A stretch of DNA of 64,000 nucleotides from Progne subis subis (GCA_022316685.1 JAKJHU010000084.1:629001-693000), one strand, 5' to 3'; counted from the first letter of the stretch, positions 14,451 through 28,429 are shown. The notes: generated by a model from the letters alone, not told the origin. Numbers and translations: made by a program.

Positions 14451-15134
14451 CCTGTACAATTAAGTACAGGGACAGGACCGTAATATCAATTGGCTCTTAA
14501 GGACTGTAAACAGACCTTTTTGCTTCTCTTTCTCATAACTCTTCTTATTGTGTCAAAAAATCTCTTTTCCAGGGCAGTCTTCTCCATTTTAAAGGTTAGG
14601 TACTGTTTTGGCTACAGGTAAGATACCTTCTTCTTGGAAAGTGAAACAGTTTGTCCCATTTACAAAGTATAAATCCATACCTTTTCCTCACGCTGGATTT
14701 CAGGCAACACTGGCTTTCATAACAGTCACAAATAAAATGAAGAAGAAAAAAAAGGGGCAAGAATCTCCTAGTCAGAGGAATTTTTTGGATTTCATTTGTC
14801 TTCTGCCAATCTAAACCAGTGCACCATTTTACCTGTTACCTGTTTAGACAATAAATGATTCCTATGAGCAGATGTGAACTGGGAAAAAAGGATGCTTTGA
14901 ATTTGCATGTACAAGGTGCTGGAAACTCTCTTGATACTGTCATGGGAGAAGGAACAGTTTTCCAATCCCTCTATGATAAACCATGAAATTACTACTTGTT
15001 GCAGGGAAAAATAAATATATAAACCATTGTGGATGGATTATTGTAATTATTTGGATGAACAACTACCTTTGACTCCGAATGTGTAACCATCTTACCTGCA
15101 GGCTGTAAACCGAAGTTGTTATCATTTTCACAGG

Positions 15135-15445
15135 TTCCCAGACTGGCTGGGGTTGGAAGTGGCCTCTGGATATCATCCAGTCCAAGACCTGCCTAAGGCA
15201 GGATCACCAGAGCTGTAGCACAGGATCACACCCAGGCAGGTTTGGAATGTCTCCATGGGAGGAGAATCCACAGCCCCTCTGGGCAGCCTGTCCAATGCTC
15301 TGCCACCCTCAAAGAAAATAACTTTTTCCTCATATTTGTGTGGAACTTGCTGTGTTTCAGTTTGTGCCCTTTGCCCCTTGTCCTGTCTCTGGGCACGACT
15401 GAAGGGTCTGGCCCCATCCTCTTGGCATTCACCTCTAAAACATTT
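15135..15445 (-). mobile_element. CR1 LINE 3' fragment
   Basis: Antisense CR1: ggttggaagtggcctctgg, atcatccagtccaag, gggcagcctgtccaatgctc and ccccttgtcctgtctctgg, in the order expected for the reverse complement of the CR1 3' region. Confidence 0.85.
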
Positions 15446-16470
15446 GCATGCCAAGTACCTACAGGCTAGAGCACGTCTGAAAAATGAGCCCCAGAAATAT
15501 AATAGAGGTGCAAAATCTATTTCCTACTTACTCAGCCTATACAAAACACCTCCCAAGCATCCTACTCGTTTTCCATTTCAGATGCAGTAGAGGCAAGGGT
15601 ATGTTTTACTGGGAATTCTCCCCTTCCTCTCTGCTCCCTGACGCTACTATCACATGCAGAGTTAATGAATCATTTGCTTGGAATTTAATCCTTCTTTTAC
15701 AAGCCTATGCAAACTGGTGAGATCTTACGAGACAATACAGCAGTTCCTCACTCTTAGGTCTTTCGTACAATCACACTTCAGTTCTGAAGTACCGTACTTA
15801 CTGTTTATCCCTTTTGCAGTGTCATTTGTGATGTGCTCCTGGTAGGTGTGTTTCTGCTTTATTCTGTGCTGCCTGGTGATCGAGCTGCCTCTGAGGCAGG
15901 AGGTAAATAGGATTTAGCCATTAGGATCTACTGATTTTGTGCAAATACCTTTGTACGAAGATAGGTCCTGTTAAATGTCTGGATGGTGATTTCCTGAATG
16001 AATGTACACAAAGGTGTTGGGAAGTTAATCACGCACTCTGGGTAAAAGGCAAACAGGAATGCCACAGGACAAGATACAGAATTAATTCCCTGTTGGATTT
16101 CATCAGAGAAGGAAGTTCTTCGGTACTTATGTTATAGAGGCTAGATATCAGTCAGACATGCACAAAAGGACAGCCACATTTCTTCCTCTTGTGTTCCTTT
16201 GATGTTCATGACAGATGAGAGGTTTGAAATCACTGGTGTCACAGGAGCTGATGCAGTAATCCGGCTATCAGTGGTCATAAAAAAAGAAATGTATTTGAGT
16301 ACATTCTAGGTATAATGTATGTACTTTTTAATTAAAACTCATTAATACGTTTCCACCTATTACATATGCATAATGCATGAAGACAGGGAAGCTGAAACTG
16401 TTGGATTCTAGTTCTGGAAGTAGAATTTCAAGTCCTAGGAAGCTGATAAGGTAAAAAAAGCATAGAAAGG

Positions 16471-16615
16471 GGAAAAAAAAACAAAACAAAACAAAACAAA
16501 AAAAACCCACAACAACAACAACAACAACAACAACAAAAAAAAAAGAAACCAAAAAAAACCCCAAAACAACAAAAAAAAAAACCCAAAAAACCCCCAAAAC
16601 CACCACACAAAAACC
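16471..16615 (+). repeat. A/C-rich low-complexity tract with (AAC)n
   Basis: Units of acaaa, then about ten aac triplets, then mixed A/C runs. Only A and C over most of its length apart from one aaagaaa. Confidence 0.95.
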
Positions 16616-19600
16616 TAGGATAAAAAGATATTAAGATAAAAAGAAATCCTATTGATAATACTTATTCACTGTAAGGTAAAAAGCAATAATATGGAAAAAA
16701 ATGCATATATTCAGTAAAACTTTTTGTTTTGACCTTGGCAAAATGTCAGACAAATACAAGCATAAAGTTTATGAAGAAATACTTTCCATTTCATCGAGTG
16801 CAAATATGTTTAAAAGGAGCTTATTATATCCCGAATGTTTTTCTTTCTGATCACCACATGTAGATAATTGAAAATGTTAAGGGACATAGATGAGGTGTGT
16901 TGTGTATTATCAGATCCTGCTTCTTTTCCTCAGGGGAAGTTGTTCTGTTTACTTTGCTCATATTGCAATGTTTTTCTCTATTGTCATGTTTCTAAACAAA
17001 AGCAGAGATTTTCAGGAGGCTGCTCAGCCACAATATAACTAATTTCCTTCTTTTTCACCTTGGATAGAAAAATCAACCGTAACAAGTGTTTAGTAAAGGT
17101 TGTGGCAGATTGTCCATTGTTTAACTGGTTGAAATAAGGATTGAAATTTGTATGACCTGCGCTGGTAAGGAGGATTTTTTTCACTTAACAATCTGTGAAT
17201 AACAGAGTCTTGGATATTATCTGGTTCTAGATCTGTCCACATCTGGGTGAATCCTCTCTTTAAAAGTTTTTTGTTTTTTTTCCTAGCGAATATTTTCTGT
17301 ATTTCCTGTTTTGGATCTGCTAGGAGGTAAAAGCTTAAAAGCATAAAAGTATAAAATGAAACTACTTTCATCTCATCTTGTCCTTATTCAAGCCATGGCC
17401 TCAGGCATGAGAAATCCTCAGGCTTTTAAAGAAGGTAGGAGGAGAAAAACACTATATATTCTCTAAATGAACTTTTCTGCCAGCAGCAGAACTTGCAGTC
17501 ACATGAGAAAACTTTGGATTCAGGCTCCCACTGTCGTTCCAGTCCATACAAAGCAGTCATGTTCTCACCATCCAAGAGTGAAAGTGTCTCATTTAGAAGG
17601 CATTAAGAGAAAGAAGCACAGAAGAGTTCTTTTGTGTTAAAAATTATATGAAATTCATTTTCCAGGAGTGTTCTCCACATTATGCCACAATATTATTCAA
17701 TAATATTTATGCTTACAAGTTATAATATTGATTTATAAAACTTGATCAATTACTTGAAATGAGGCCTAGCGTTGTTAGTTTTGCCTGGGCTCTGTTTTGT
17801 GTGTGGTTGACCTTAGGTAGTTAGAAAGGATCCATCAAACTCACAGTAAAGCTCTTCATCGGCTGATTCAGTCACTGCAATGGAAGAGATTATATTCCTA
17901 TTTCAAATCTCCTCACACTACCATTTTAGAGTACAATGGCATTTTTTAAAATTTCCTTTACCTAGACATTTTATAGAGAGCTTTCCTTATAGCTCCACAT
18001 ACCATAACATTTAAAATATACTGAAATTAATACAGTGATAGAAGCAAGTGTATAATCAATGTAGACATCTGGAAAAAAACCCCTACAACTTGAAACTCAA
18101 AAGAGACATTGACAGTCCTTATTGGCCTGTGCCCTAGGATTCTTTTCAGATCCCATGGCAATTTAAGCTTCTTTGAAGATAAAAATTCATCCAAAACTTG
18201 TATGATACTTTACTAACAGGTCTTTCCTGTCAGAACACTAATGGTTTCCTGAGATTAAACATCTCTCTCAATGTCATTAATAAAAGAAATAGTGTTGAAA
18301 TGAGAACTGCATTTTAAACTGTTCTCCTTTTCATCCCACACTGACTCTCTGGCAGGTTGTTCTTCAACCTAACATCCCCAGCAGAACTTCTGGCAGGAGA
18401 CAGACTGTGGTCCCCCCAGTCAGAATCAGCCCTGCTGAGCTCCAGGGCTCCCCTGGCCATGGCAGCCAACCAGCCAGGGATCAGATTTGTAGCAGCACAT
18501 GCAAATCCATGGCTCTGATGTCTGGGAAGATGGAGAGAATATTGTCCATAGCCTTGGGTTCTACTTATGATAATAATATGATTCTGTTACAGACTTCATC
18601 CTAGGAGCCAGCCTGATTTCCTCTCTCTTGAGTAAGCCTGGGAACTCTGAGCCATTACCCTTTTCCACAACAGGCTTTGCCTGGAGCTCTAAAGAGCTCT
18701 AAAGAGTTCCACGCAGGGAATCACATATTGGGTGGGCTGGCAATAGATGGGCAGCACAGGGGGCCACTCACTCCTTGAGAGCACCACGGAAGCTGCTACT
18801 CTTGGCTCTTACAGAGCAGAAGAAGAGGAAGAGTAGGAAAGGACAAGCTTCTCATAGCTCCAGTGTTTGTTCTCAGTGGAAAATCAGTTTTCTTGAGCAG
18901 CAGCCAGCACAGATGTCAAGCTATTCCATGGGACGTGTTCTCCTGATGAATGGAACTCAGTGACTCTGGAAAATAGCATTTTCTCTGCAGAGAGGAAGAT
19001 TGTTAACTCCATCAGACCTGCTGGTCTGCCTTTGGCAATGGGGAGGAACTTAATTTCTGAAGGGGAATAATGCACATTGGGCACAAAACAAAACGTTTGG
19101 GGCTGGAGAGTTTGTGTTGGAGAGACTACAAGACAGACAGGTAGAGAAAGGGGGGACAAGAGCGGGGAAAAGCTTGCAAGTCTGTTTGTTTTTAATCTTG
19201 ATTTCGCTTTGCTTGCGAAGTTTAAGATTAAAACCAGAAATTATATAGATAGGTATATAGATAGACATATTTATGTGTCATATAAAAATGAAGATAAGGA
19301 TATGATTTTACTTAGAGTCCCATTGCTAAAAAGGGAAATCAGCTCTAATTTTAGGAGCTACTAATGACCCAGAAAGCATTTGTGAAAACCTCATCACTCA
19401 ACATGCTAGAAACCATGCACCATGACCCCTCACCCTGAACTTCATCCCAGCTTTTACCCTGATCCTACACTTTACTTTCATAAACCCAGTTCCTTCTGAA
19501 GTCTGAAATATTTCCTCAGATCTGGAAGCTGCTCGTCACTTCTCACTTGTCCAAATCCAGGTGTCCCTGCTCCTGCAGACAGGCAGAGAATTTTAGTGTC

Positions 19601-20402
19601 CTGCATCCCTATTTTCTCTTCAGAGATGAACCTTATTCTTGTCTCTCACAGAGAGTTTAAGTCTTCATCTCTCCATATTCCAAAATACTTCTTTTAAGAA
19701 ATACCTCAACAAAATTAAAAAGCTGTTTTCTAAAATCTCTAAAAGCTACAGCTCTGTCTGTGGACAATTATAAAACTGTTACCTTTTTAAAAGGGTTCCT
19801 TCTTCCATATTCCTCAGCCCCCCAGATTCCTCAGCAGTGAATTTCCAAGGATGATTACTTGCTGTGCTAATAAAGGTTTCCATTGATATATTCTGTACCA
19901 AAAAAGAATGACGAAACTTTTACAAAAGCATTTGCCTACTTCCTCTCTAAATATATGGTAAAAAAAAAATCCTTCTGTAGCAAAAACTGCGGAAGGAACT
20001 CAAATTTGTTTAAGCCAAGCAAGTTTCTCTTAGTGCCAGAATAACCCAGTCCCAGGATTCAGTAAATACAGGATTTGCAGTAGGTCAGGGCAACCTCAGC
20101 TCTGGAATCCTTCTGAATTTATTGTGGATGTGGCCGTTGTTTCCAGTTTCACTCTTCCAAGAAAGGATTTTCTGCTTGTGGAGAGGGGCTGTAAGACAAT
20201 GTCTGAGCCCACTGTTGACAGAGAGACACCAAGGAAGGCAATAGGCTCAGCCCAAGGTTAAGAGAGGATTCAAACAAGAGCTGCAATTACTTGTACAGAG
20301 TGTATCTAATATTTAGAAAAAAATTCAGTTGCCCAGAGTGCATTAAGAGCTCTAAAAATTGGAAACTAGAATTGGCAATATTCAAGCTGAAAGTAGAATG
20401 CA

Positions 20403-20598
20403 CTCCCTGTAGTCAAATACCACGACAAATTGCTGATGGTTTCTGAGAAATCCTCAGAATTTAAGTCAAGGTGAGATGCTTTTCTGGGAGACAGCTTCTT
20501 CTGAGTCCCAAAGGTGTGACAGCAATAGGCATTTGGTGAGATTCCTCTGACTGCACTAAAACGGGGGCAGGTTGAGGGGTTTAGGTTGGTCTTCTCTG
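20403..20598. repeat. 196-bp unclassified repeat, copy 1
   Basis: It runs from ctccctgtag to gtcttctctg. A second copy in the same orientation and of the same length is at 23070-23265, with about nine of ten bases identical by eye. It contains a shared core such as ggtgtgacagcaataggcat. I do not recognise the family. Flanks on both sides are unrelated between copies. Confidence 0.85.
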
Positions 20599-21048
20599 CC
20601 ATTAAATACTGACAATGAAAATCAGATCAAGAGTGGCAGCAAAATCTTTTATAAGAATTGTACCTTTCTGTTAATATTGTGTTTGAACCTCAGCTCAGAT
20701 AATGAGCTTAGAACAAAAGGTTTCTTCCAGGCATGAAATAAATATTTTGCAACATAATACTTGCAATATATTCTTGGTGTCGAAGCAAGTCTTTCTTGCT
20801 GGTCTGTTCAGGAACTAGAGTTAACCAATATTATCTGATGTATTCGATTGAAAAATACGACCAGAAAGCAGAGAATTTAAACAACAAAAATTGGAAGTTT
20901 TTTGGTAATTGTTTTATTTTTTGGTGGTTTGTTTTTCACTTGAAAATTACATTTACAGTGCCGGGTCTGCATTAGTGTCTGCATTAATGTGATCAATATA
21001 CACAATGAGGATTTTTTTCCATTTACAGGCAAAAATATTTGTGTGTAA

Positions 21049-21071
21049 TTTTTTTTTTTTTTTTTTTTTTT
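21049..21071 (+). repeat. T23 homopolymer
   Basis: Uninterrupted T-run. Confidence 0.9.
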
Positions 21072-22667
21072 CCATTTCTCTCTGCTCCAACGAAGTATAA
21101 GTAACAGGTCTTTTATTTCCCTAAAAGGAAAGGAAAGTTTTGAGAGAAAACTCCGAATTCTGACAACTAAATTGGAAAATCTCCTATTAGAAAGCAATTC
21201 CCAAATACTAATTTGGGCACACTGGTGATGTGTAGAGTGTTTAAGAACTATGAGGATCTGTTTAGCCTCATGCCCTTGACTGGTATATCACATTAAATTT
21301 CAGTTAAGTTAAAGAAATATCTCCCTACTGTCATTCTTCCCATTTATTCTTGATTAAAAAATGGCATCTGCCAGAAAGAATGCGTCTGAGAGGAAAGGCA
21401 GGATCTGGCAGAGAAAGAGGAGGATGCTGGAAAGCAGAATGGCTACACAAAAATGTATTTATCTGGGTTCTACCCATAACTGTGGACTTAACAGTATTAA
21501 AAAATCATAGTGTTGAGTATGTGTTACACAGCCCTGGTCATTCAGATGCTGGCAACTCTTTGTTCCTGGCACTCCTCAAATACTCCTGTTTTGCTGCATC
21601 TTTGATTTCTGCTTCTGTGTTAAGTCTGTGCAGTGAGCGTCTGTCTCTATTTACCTAGGACCTTCAGCAGGGTCTTACAAGCCCCCTAAGTTCTTCGCTT
21701 TTCTTCAGTCTTGTCTAAGAGGAATCCTAATTGATGTGGCCGTACAAAAAACTCAACAAAGTGGTGGCTAAAGCAGCATCCTCATATTGCTTGCACTTAA
21801 TTCCCAGAGTCTGTAACCAAAACAGCTATTGCTGTATGTGGGAAAGGCCCAGTTACTGCCAAGGCTGCCTGTCTTATCTAGATTTGAGGACAATGAGTCT
21901 TTCTTACTAATAGCTCTATCTAGTATCTTAATTGGCAAGTAAACTAATAAAAGATGTGGTTATTTGCTGTGCTATGAGCTTGTTTGTTTTCCCTGCTGTC
22001 ATTGTTTTATGTTGGAGAGGGGAAGGGGGCAAGTCTTTGAATTCACTTGTAACCCTCTTACAATCGAAATATCATCTCTTCTTAGGAATCAGTCTTTCTG
22101 TCTGTGCATTTTCTCAAAATGGAGGCCAAAAGTATAAAAACTGGAATTACCCCACTAAGGTCAAATGTGGTGTGTCAGTGTTTCTTCAAGTTATCCAATT
22201 TATCCAGTTTTATACCTAAGTGACTTAACATCAAAAGGCAAAGAACATGTATGCTTTCTTGTTACAATTTTAAAATTTACCTTGTTCTAACAAAAATTCT
22301 TTTTGCATCTGGTCCACATTTGGGGAAATCATTGCTTTCATTTCAGTTTCTATCAAATCGGGTTGTTTTAGAGCTGTATTTACACCAGAGGCCACACAAA
22401 ACCAATGGGAGCATCAGCAACCTAAGTGGCTTAGTTTTTATTTATTTCTTTCCCAACAATTATTTTATTATGGAGTACCGTCTCCACTTCTAATAAATAA
22501 TCCTCGTTGCTTGTCCTGTCTATAACACATGAGAGAGTATCACTGTCAAGGCCCCTTGTAATTCCCAATGAGTGGCCCCCAGCTACTCAGCAGAGCAGAG
22601 TCGTTTGCAAATGAAGGACATTTGTCTGAATGACACATTTCTGAATGGGAACTGCTTTGTTTTGCAG

Positions 22668-22858
22668 AGAGTTTGGCCGCTGGAAAGTAAACAATCTTGC
22701 TGTGGAAAGAAGAAATTTCCTTGGCTCCCCACTGCCACTTGCCCCCGAGTTCTTCCGTAACATCAGGCTACTGGGACGGCGCCCCACCCTTCAGCAGATC
22801 ACAGAAAATCTGATCAAGAAATATGGGACACATTTCCTGCTCTCAGCTACCCTTGGAG
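22668..22858 (+). CDS. BRINP3: BRINP3 coding exon A (MACPF core; probably exon 4)
   Basis: Internal coding exon of 191 bp. It starts after an acceptor ending ttttgcag, with one base completing an Arg codon, then reads 63 codons from [17 protein letters not shown] to [14 protein letters not shown], and ends with the first base of a Gly codon before donor gtaggg (phase 2 in, phase 1 out). YGTHF, six residues, then GG is the MACPF signature. The wording [20 protein letters not shown] points to BRINP3; BRINP2, as I recall it, differs here. BRINP proteins are neural glycoproteins induced by BMP and retinoic acid and linked to restraint of neural cell-cycle progression; that role is family knowledge and cannot be seen here. 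The exon number is inferred from the mammalian gene. The preceding exon lies more than 22 kb upstream, outside the window. Confidence 0.95.
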
Positions 22859-23069
22859 GTAGGGTTAATTCTTGGGAGTATTGGGGATGAGCTTGGTGTG
22901 AGTAGACTAAAAGTACTGATCACAGCTGTTCCTCCTCCAAGCTGCTGGGATGGGCAATGCTCTCTGCGGGAGCGGGTTTTGTCTACAGGTCTTGTGACTC
23001 CTTCCTCTCCTTATTGCTGCTGTGTATAGAATTTTCTGCACAAAAATAGAAGAAATCTAGTTGCTATAA

Positions 23070-23265
23070 CTCCCTGTAGTTAAATACCACAACATATTTC
23101 TGAAGATTTCTGAGAAATCCTCAGAATTTAAGTCAAGGTGAGATGTTTTTCTGAGGGACAGTTTATTCTGAGTCCCAAAGGTGTGACAGCAATAGGCATT
23201 TGGTGAGATTCCTCCCACTGCACCAAAAAGGGGACAGGTTGAGGGGATTAAGGTGGTCTTCTCTG
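23070..23265. repeat. 196-bp unclassified repeat, copy 2
   Basis: Partner of the repeat at 20403, in direct orientation. It begins 212 bp after exon A and ends 68 bp before the LTR at 23334. The two copies flank exon A. Confidence 0.85.
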
Positions 23266-23333
23266 TCCTTTGCCTGAGCTCCTGCTATACTGCCCCTAGT
23301 CTTTTGGGGGGGTCTTTCTCTGCACTGAGGTAA

Positions 23334-24020
23334 TTGTCTCGGTTTTGAAAGACAGTTGTCTGCCAGGGAAAACTAGAGCCTCCATTGGAATGGAGAATGT
23401 AAACTTCCTCCCAAATTATTATAATTTCGCAATTAGGGGCTCTCAGGCAAAGATATGGGAAATAGGTGTAACAGTTCTTTACTAGGAATATTTTAAAAAA
23501 GGAAAATACAAATGTGGTAGTACAAAAAACAAGCAAGGAAACAAACAAAGATCCTGGGAAAAACCCCTGACAGAGTCAGGGATACGACCTGGCACCCTGG
23601 TGGTCAGGGTGTTGGAAGCAGTCCAAATAAGTCCTCCTGGAGTAACAGAGGTGGTTCTGTGGAGTAGAGATGGTCCTGTAGAAAGTCCAGTGATGGAGAG
23701 ATGGGTCCTGTCTTCCTCTGGGAATCCAGTGGACAAACAGATCCCTTGTGTCCTTCATTCCCAGTTTTTATCTAGCTGGGAACAGCTGGCTCCTCCCCAC
23801 TGTGTGCAGCATCTCCCAATGGGATGATGGAATGTGTCATGTCATTGGTGGGCCCTGATGGCCCCTTATCAGAAGATGTCCCCCTGGAGGATGGAGGGGT
23901 GGTGAAAGAGATAAGAAACAAAACACTGCCCCACCTGGTTTGAATGGCTGGGCCATTATCAGGAGGCATCCTCCTCCCTCCCCCCTGGAGTAAGGAGGAT
24001 AACACATCTCCCTAAAAACA
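23334..24020 (-). mobile_element. ERV LTR (right boundary uncertain)
   Basis: The left end, TGTCTCGGTTTTGAAAGACAG, is followed by a block shared with the LTR at 32488: GTCTGC, ATTATTATAATTT, CTCTCAGGCAAAGATATGGGAAATAG, then ACAGTTCTTTACTAG (quoted as separate short matches). The right half differs and is GC-richer. On the minus strand there is a TATA-like GATAAAAAC near 23.77 kb and an AGTAAA near 23.49 kb, favouring antisense orientation. The right end may be at 24020, or nearer 24060; no target duplication was found. Confidence 0.65.
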
Positions 24021-27000
24021 GCTTTCAACAGATGAAATAGAATACACATTTTTAGGTTACATAATCCAATACAGTCGTTAAGGAGAGTGACTTTTTTTCT
24101 GTAAGTGGTCCTTGTAACAATTTACATAACAGCTTACAGAAGTATCTGGGTCCTGCAAAAGTGGAGCCAGAATACCAGTAACAAGCATTTCCAACAAATC
24201 TTTTCATTTATTAGACTTTAAAACTACTTTTTTCATTGGAAAATCCCTATATTGTCACTCTGCCCTTTTTTGAATTAGTCTTCACTTAACCAGTGGGACT
24301 GCATTTTCAAAATGGGATAAGGCTTTGCCATGTCATTCCCATTAACTTAATGGAATCTGCATCTTTCAGTCCCCACAGACTAATCTGGAAAGGGTAGCTC
24401 CATGGATAATTGGGATCCAGTCACCAGATGGATTGAAGAAATCCAGTGAAGAGGCCTAATGTTCAAAGGAGAGCATAAATTGTTCCAAATGAAAGATAAT
24501 TAGTACCTGTGATTACTCATCTAGGCATTACACAATGAACTGACATTTTAGAAATGCAGCTCTATCCCATTGTGGGTAATACCATTAAAGATAATTCTGG
24601 TTATTGAGTGTCCTTCCAGCAGGACAGGCTTGTTGAAATCCTTTATTCACCCGAGGAATGGTTCTTTTAAATACATTTCATAACTGAATCCTAGCCATTT
24701 TTAAAGGAAATGAGAGCAGTCCTAGTCTCTTTTGGCTGATAGCTGAGTTCTGTAACAACCCAAATGGCTCACAGAGGCTTCTTTTTTTTAGGAGACCATC
24801 CTAGAAACATGAGGAATTTCTGTCTTGCTGTAGTTACTTTAAAAAATAAATAGCTAATTTCTGTCATTATCTTGGGAGCTAGTACCTCTGCGGCATTACC
24901 ATTAGAATTTGAAGAACAATTTATGCGTGTTGGCCAGCAATTTGTAACAAAAATACCTGAATTTCTTTTAATTATTTTGAATATTTTTGCATGCAAATAT
25001 ACATGTTTTATAAATGAGTGCTTTCTTGCACATGGCACATTTGAATAGGAAAACTAAATGCTGAAGAGAAAGAAAATGTTTCTAAAAATAAAAAGCGTAA
25101 GAATTAAAGCTTGGCTGCAGCATGTATCCTACATCAGGGATTATCCACTGGTGAAAATTATTTTTCAGTATTGCTACCTATCTGCTAACTATTAACTAAT
25201 GCAAATAGCATTAGCTGCTCAGCCATGTGATGAAATTCATTGTTGAGGCAAAATTGGATCTAACAGCTCTAGCAGCTCTAGGAAAACTGTCTCACATGAC
25301 CATAGCTGATCTTTACTTTCGAGGCAGCAAGTATCACACTGATCACCAAAGAGACATGGAGCTGACAACTTTCAGGAGGGCTGGACCTAAGTAAAACCAA
25401 AACTTAATGGTATGTGCTTTGAACACATTTGAAAATTCTAGCTCAGACAGTCAATGTTCTCCCCAAAGCCTCAGGATTTGCTGCAGGGAAGCTGAGGTAA
25501 GGTACCATTTTCTCACCTCAGAAAGACTCTAAGATGCAGTAGCTGCCACAGCCTTGCCCAAATTTGCACTCAGAGGGAGATAGTGTTGACTTCTGGGCTC
25601 TGTCACTGCTTCATGAAGTCAAAGGGAGCTTTCATATTAACTTGGGTTTTGATTTAGGTCCCTTGTCTCATTTTTAGGTATGATTTGAGGCACACCTGCT
25701 GCCTTCCATTATCACTGGATGGCTGATGAATACTTTGAAAAATTGGTTCAATTAAAATAATTACAGGGAATTAGTAATTTCTAAGAAAGCTTTCATGAGG
25801 TAGCTAATAAACCCATACTTTCCTGGATAAGTTATTTCTCATTTTTGGGCTGGATTGAATAGGGATTCCCACAGATACTTGTCCACATCTGATTAACATG
25901 TAATTAGATTTTTTTATATTATTATTTTAAAAATGTATTAGTACTTTCCCTTTAATTACAAGTTTTTTTATTGTGAAAGCTTGTCACTTATGCAGCTTGT
26001 TAAAAGTGGAAAGCCAAATGGAGCGTGCACGGTACTTTTATTAATGAATCCCCAATCATCTGTATTCATGGACAGAAAGGAAAACTTGGCAAATGAACGA
26101 TGCTGTGATAAGATTTGTGTGCCTCTGTGACCATTTGGTTTCCATAAAGATCCCTATTTGAGCATAAAGGGAACACTTGCGCATAGTTGTTTGTGAAACA
26201 TTCCCCAGTCTTTATTCACAAACACAGAAATACAGTCCTCAAGGGCATTCAGAAATGAGAACTAAGGGAAAAAAGTTCTATATTTCTTGCTGCCACAGAA
26301 TAACGTAGAAAGTGACATTTCTCACTGTTTTTATTTCTTATGGAAATTTTATCTCCTTGTGACACAAGCCCAAAGTCCGTAACGAGCAGCTCCAAGCTGC
26401 TTGATTGTAGGACCCTGTGTGACCTATCGGATCGAGCACGCAGTGTTACTTTCCGTCCTTTTCTTTTGCTCTCGTACTTTTCCCTTTCTCCTGCCCACCA
26501 TGTCATGCAATGATGGTCCAGTTTGCTGGAACTACGCTTTAATGGCTTGCAAAAAAGCCAGATTGCGAGCTTAGGAGTTGGAGGGTGCTGGGGTACCACT
26601 GTGTGTTGTGTGTAAGAGGACAAAACCAAATCCCTTAAGGACATTTGCTTTAATGATGTTCCTACAGAAAAGGCCATTTAGCAAAACAACAGAGCCAGTG
26701 ATGAGGATAATTAGCACACCACAATGAGATTATAGGCTCTTGTTCATTGCTTTTGGGTGAAGAGAGGCTGGTATGGGTGCTCAGGCTTCCCAAGGAAGTT
26801 CTCCTTCCACCTGGAAATACAGTGAATGTTCTGAATAAACCAATTTGCGGGACAATGCCATAGGTTTCCTATGAACCGAGGAGCTCGTTAGGCAACTAAG
26901 TGGTCCCCTGAAATGCCGCAGGTCGATTTATTTTTACTGCTTTTGTCAGTCATCTTCGCTCAAGGTGTTCATTACCAGACCATCCATCCATTCAGCTCTC

Positions 27001-28428
27001 TGGGTCAGGAAGTAGCCCTTGATGTTGTTGAAGGCTTTGTGAATTAGAAGGGAAAGAGGTAGTTTTGTCTTTAAAACAGACAGTCTTTACAGGTGTGGGC
27101 AGATCAGCTCAACCGCAGCCTCCTTCCACTGATTACAGCCCTGCAAGTGTGATGGTTAGACCTGGCTTTTCCACAAGTGCCAGCTTTTCTGCCCCTCATT
27201 AGTATTCCCCTGAGCTGCGTATTGTTCTGCCTGCAGAGAGGGGGAAATTGTCAGGTAGTGTAAAACAGTGAACCTCAATGAATTCTGAAAGATTTATTAG
27301 CACTTACACTAACTGCTGGTACGACCTTTGCTTTCCATAACACTCTCTCAAGGTAAGATGCAAACTATTGGCAAATAAGGAAAGGAGAAGACAGCCTCAA
27401 ATGATTGATGTGAGAAAGAAACTTGAAAAATTTGCATCAGACTTGCAAACACCAGCCACCCCCCGCCCCGTTCTGGTGTACAAATTTTCCAGCATTTAAG
27501 ATTATGGAAGCTAAGGGGAGGAAAAAAAAAACCACAAAATACATTAACTTTCTTTCCTCTCCTGTCTACTTAATGAAGAAAAACTTTAAATCCTTAAACA
27601 GATGGTCTGTATAGAATTAACATGCACTGTTATTCATTTGAACCATGGAAATGATACCACATCTGGCCTGACATTAATTTATATCGTTTTTGAGCCTGTG
27701 CATTTCCATCAGCATCTGCTTAAGTTTGGGAAAATGACCTGATAAAACCCTAATGGTACCTTTGGTGATCCAGACAGGAATAGATTTTCCACTAGCTAGT
27801 AGTAGCTGGTGTATTTATTTAGGTGTAGTTATTTAGGTAGTACCTGAGGTCTTTTATTTAATCAGAAACCTTTGAGGAGCTCATAGGCCAAAGACCTTTA
27901 GTCCTGTAAAAGATACACTTATGTGTATGAAGAGAGAGATCTAAGCAGGCATCTGTGAGTTATGCTCAGCTATAGCTACCTTGGAGCGTCGTCCTTTTAT
28001 TCCTGTTTCCTCTCTTTCTGTCAAGAAGTGATGGGAATTGCTTGGATCACTGCCTTTTCCTACTACTTCCCAGTCTACAGATGAAAATATGAAACATCAA
28101 GGCTTTTATTATTCCAAAGATGCGGGTACAGGCAAACAATCTCTCAACAACTGAGGCAGAAAATAGCACTAAGTATATGAATCATATGAATATGTATTGT
28201 TATGTATAACAAATTACAGTTGTTATAGCATTATTCCAATTCCACCATGTTGATTGAGATTTGCATTTTTAATTTAAATAATTCCTGAATATGTTCTTAA
28301 GACAAACACAAAATTAATTTCTAATTTCTGAATGCTGCTTGCCAACTGTTATTTAGGTGTCTTGCATCTAAATGGCCACAGACGGATTGCATAGCTGGGT
28401 AAATTTCTATTCACCTATTTCTTTGTGG

Positions 28429-28429
<1 letters not shown>

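Larger units (their letters stand above)
1..22667 (+). other. BRINP3: BRINP3 intron upstream of exon A (partial)
   Basis: No coding exon was found here. An exon ending in the BRINP3 segment before EFGRW, which would have to precede exon A, is absent, so the intron is longer than 22.6 kb. Contents recognised: homopolymer T-tracts, a CATC-type short tandem, an A/C-rich tract, three CR1 fragments, a 196-bp unclassified repeat copy, and a possible conserved element near 5.5 kb. GC-richer patches at 5.1-5.4, 13.7-13.95 and 18.4-18.95 kb have short open frames with no recognisable protein. The rest is AT-rich sequence in which I see nothing specific. Confidence 0.85.

Noticed and set aside
16328..16606. 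Minus-strand Phe/Val/Cys-rich frame
   Set aside because: Complement of AAC/ACAAA simple repeats.
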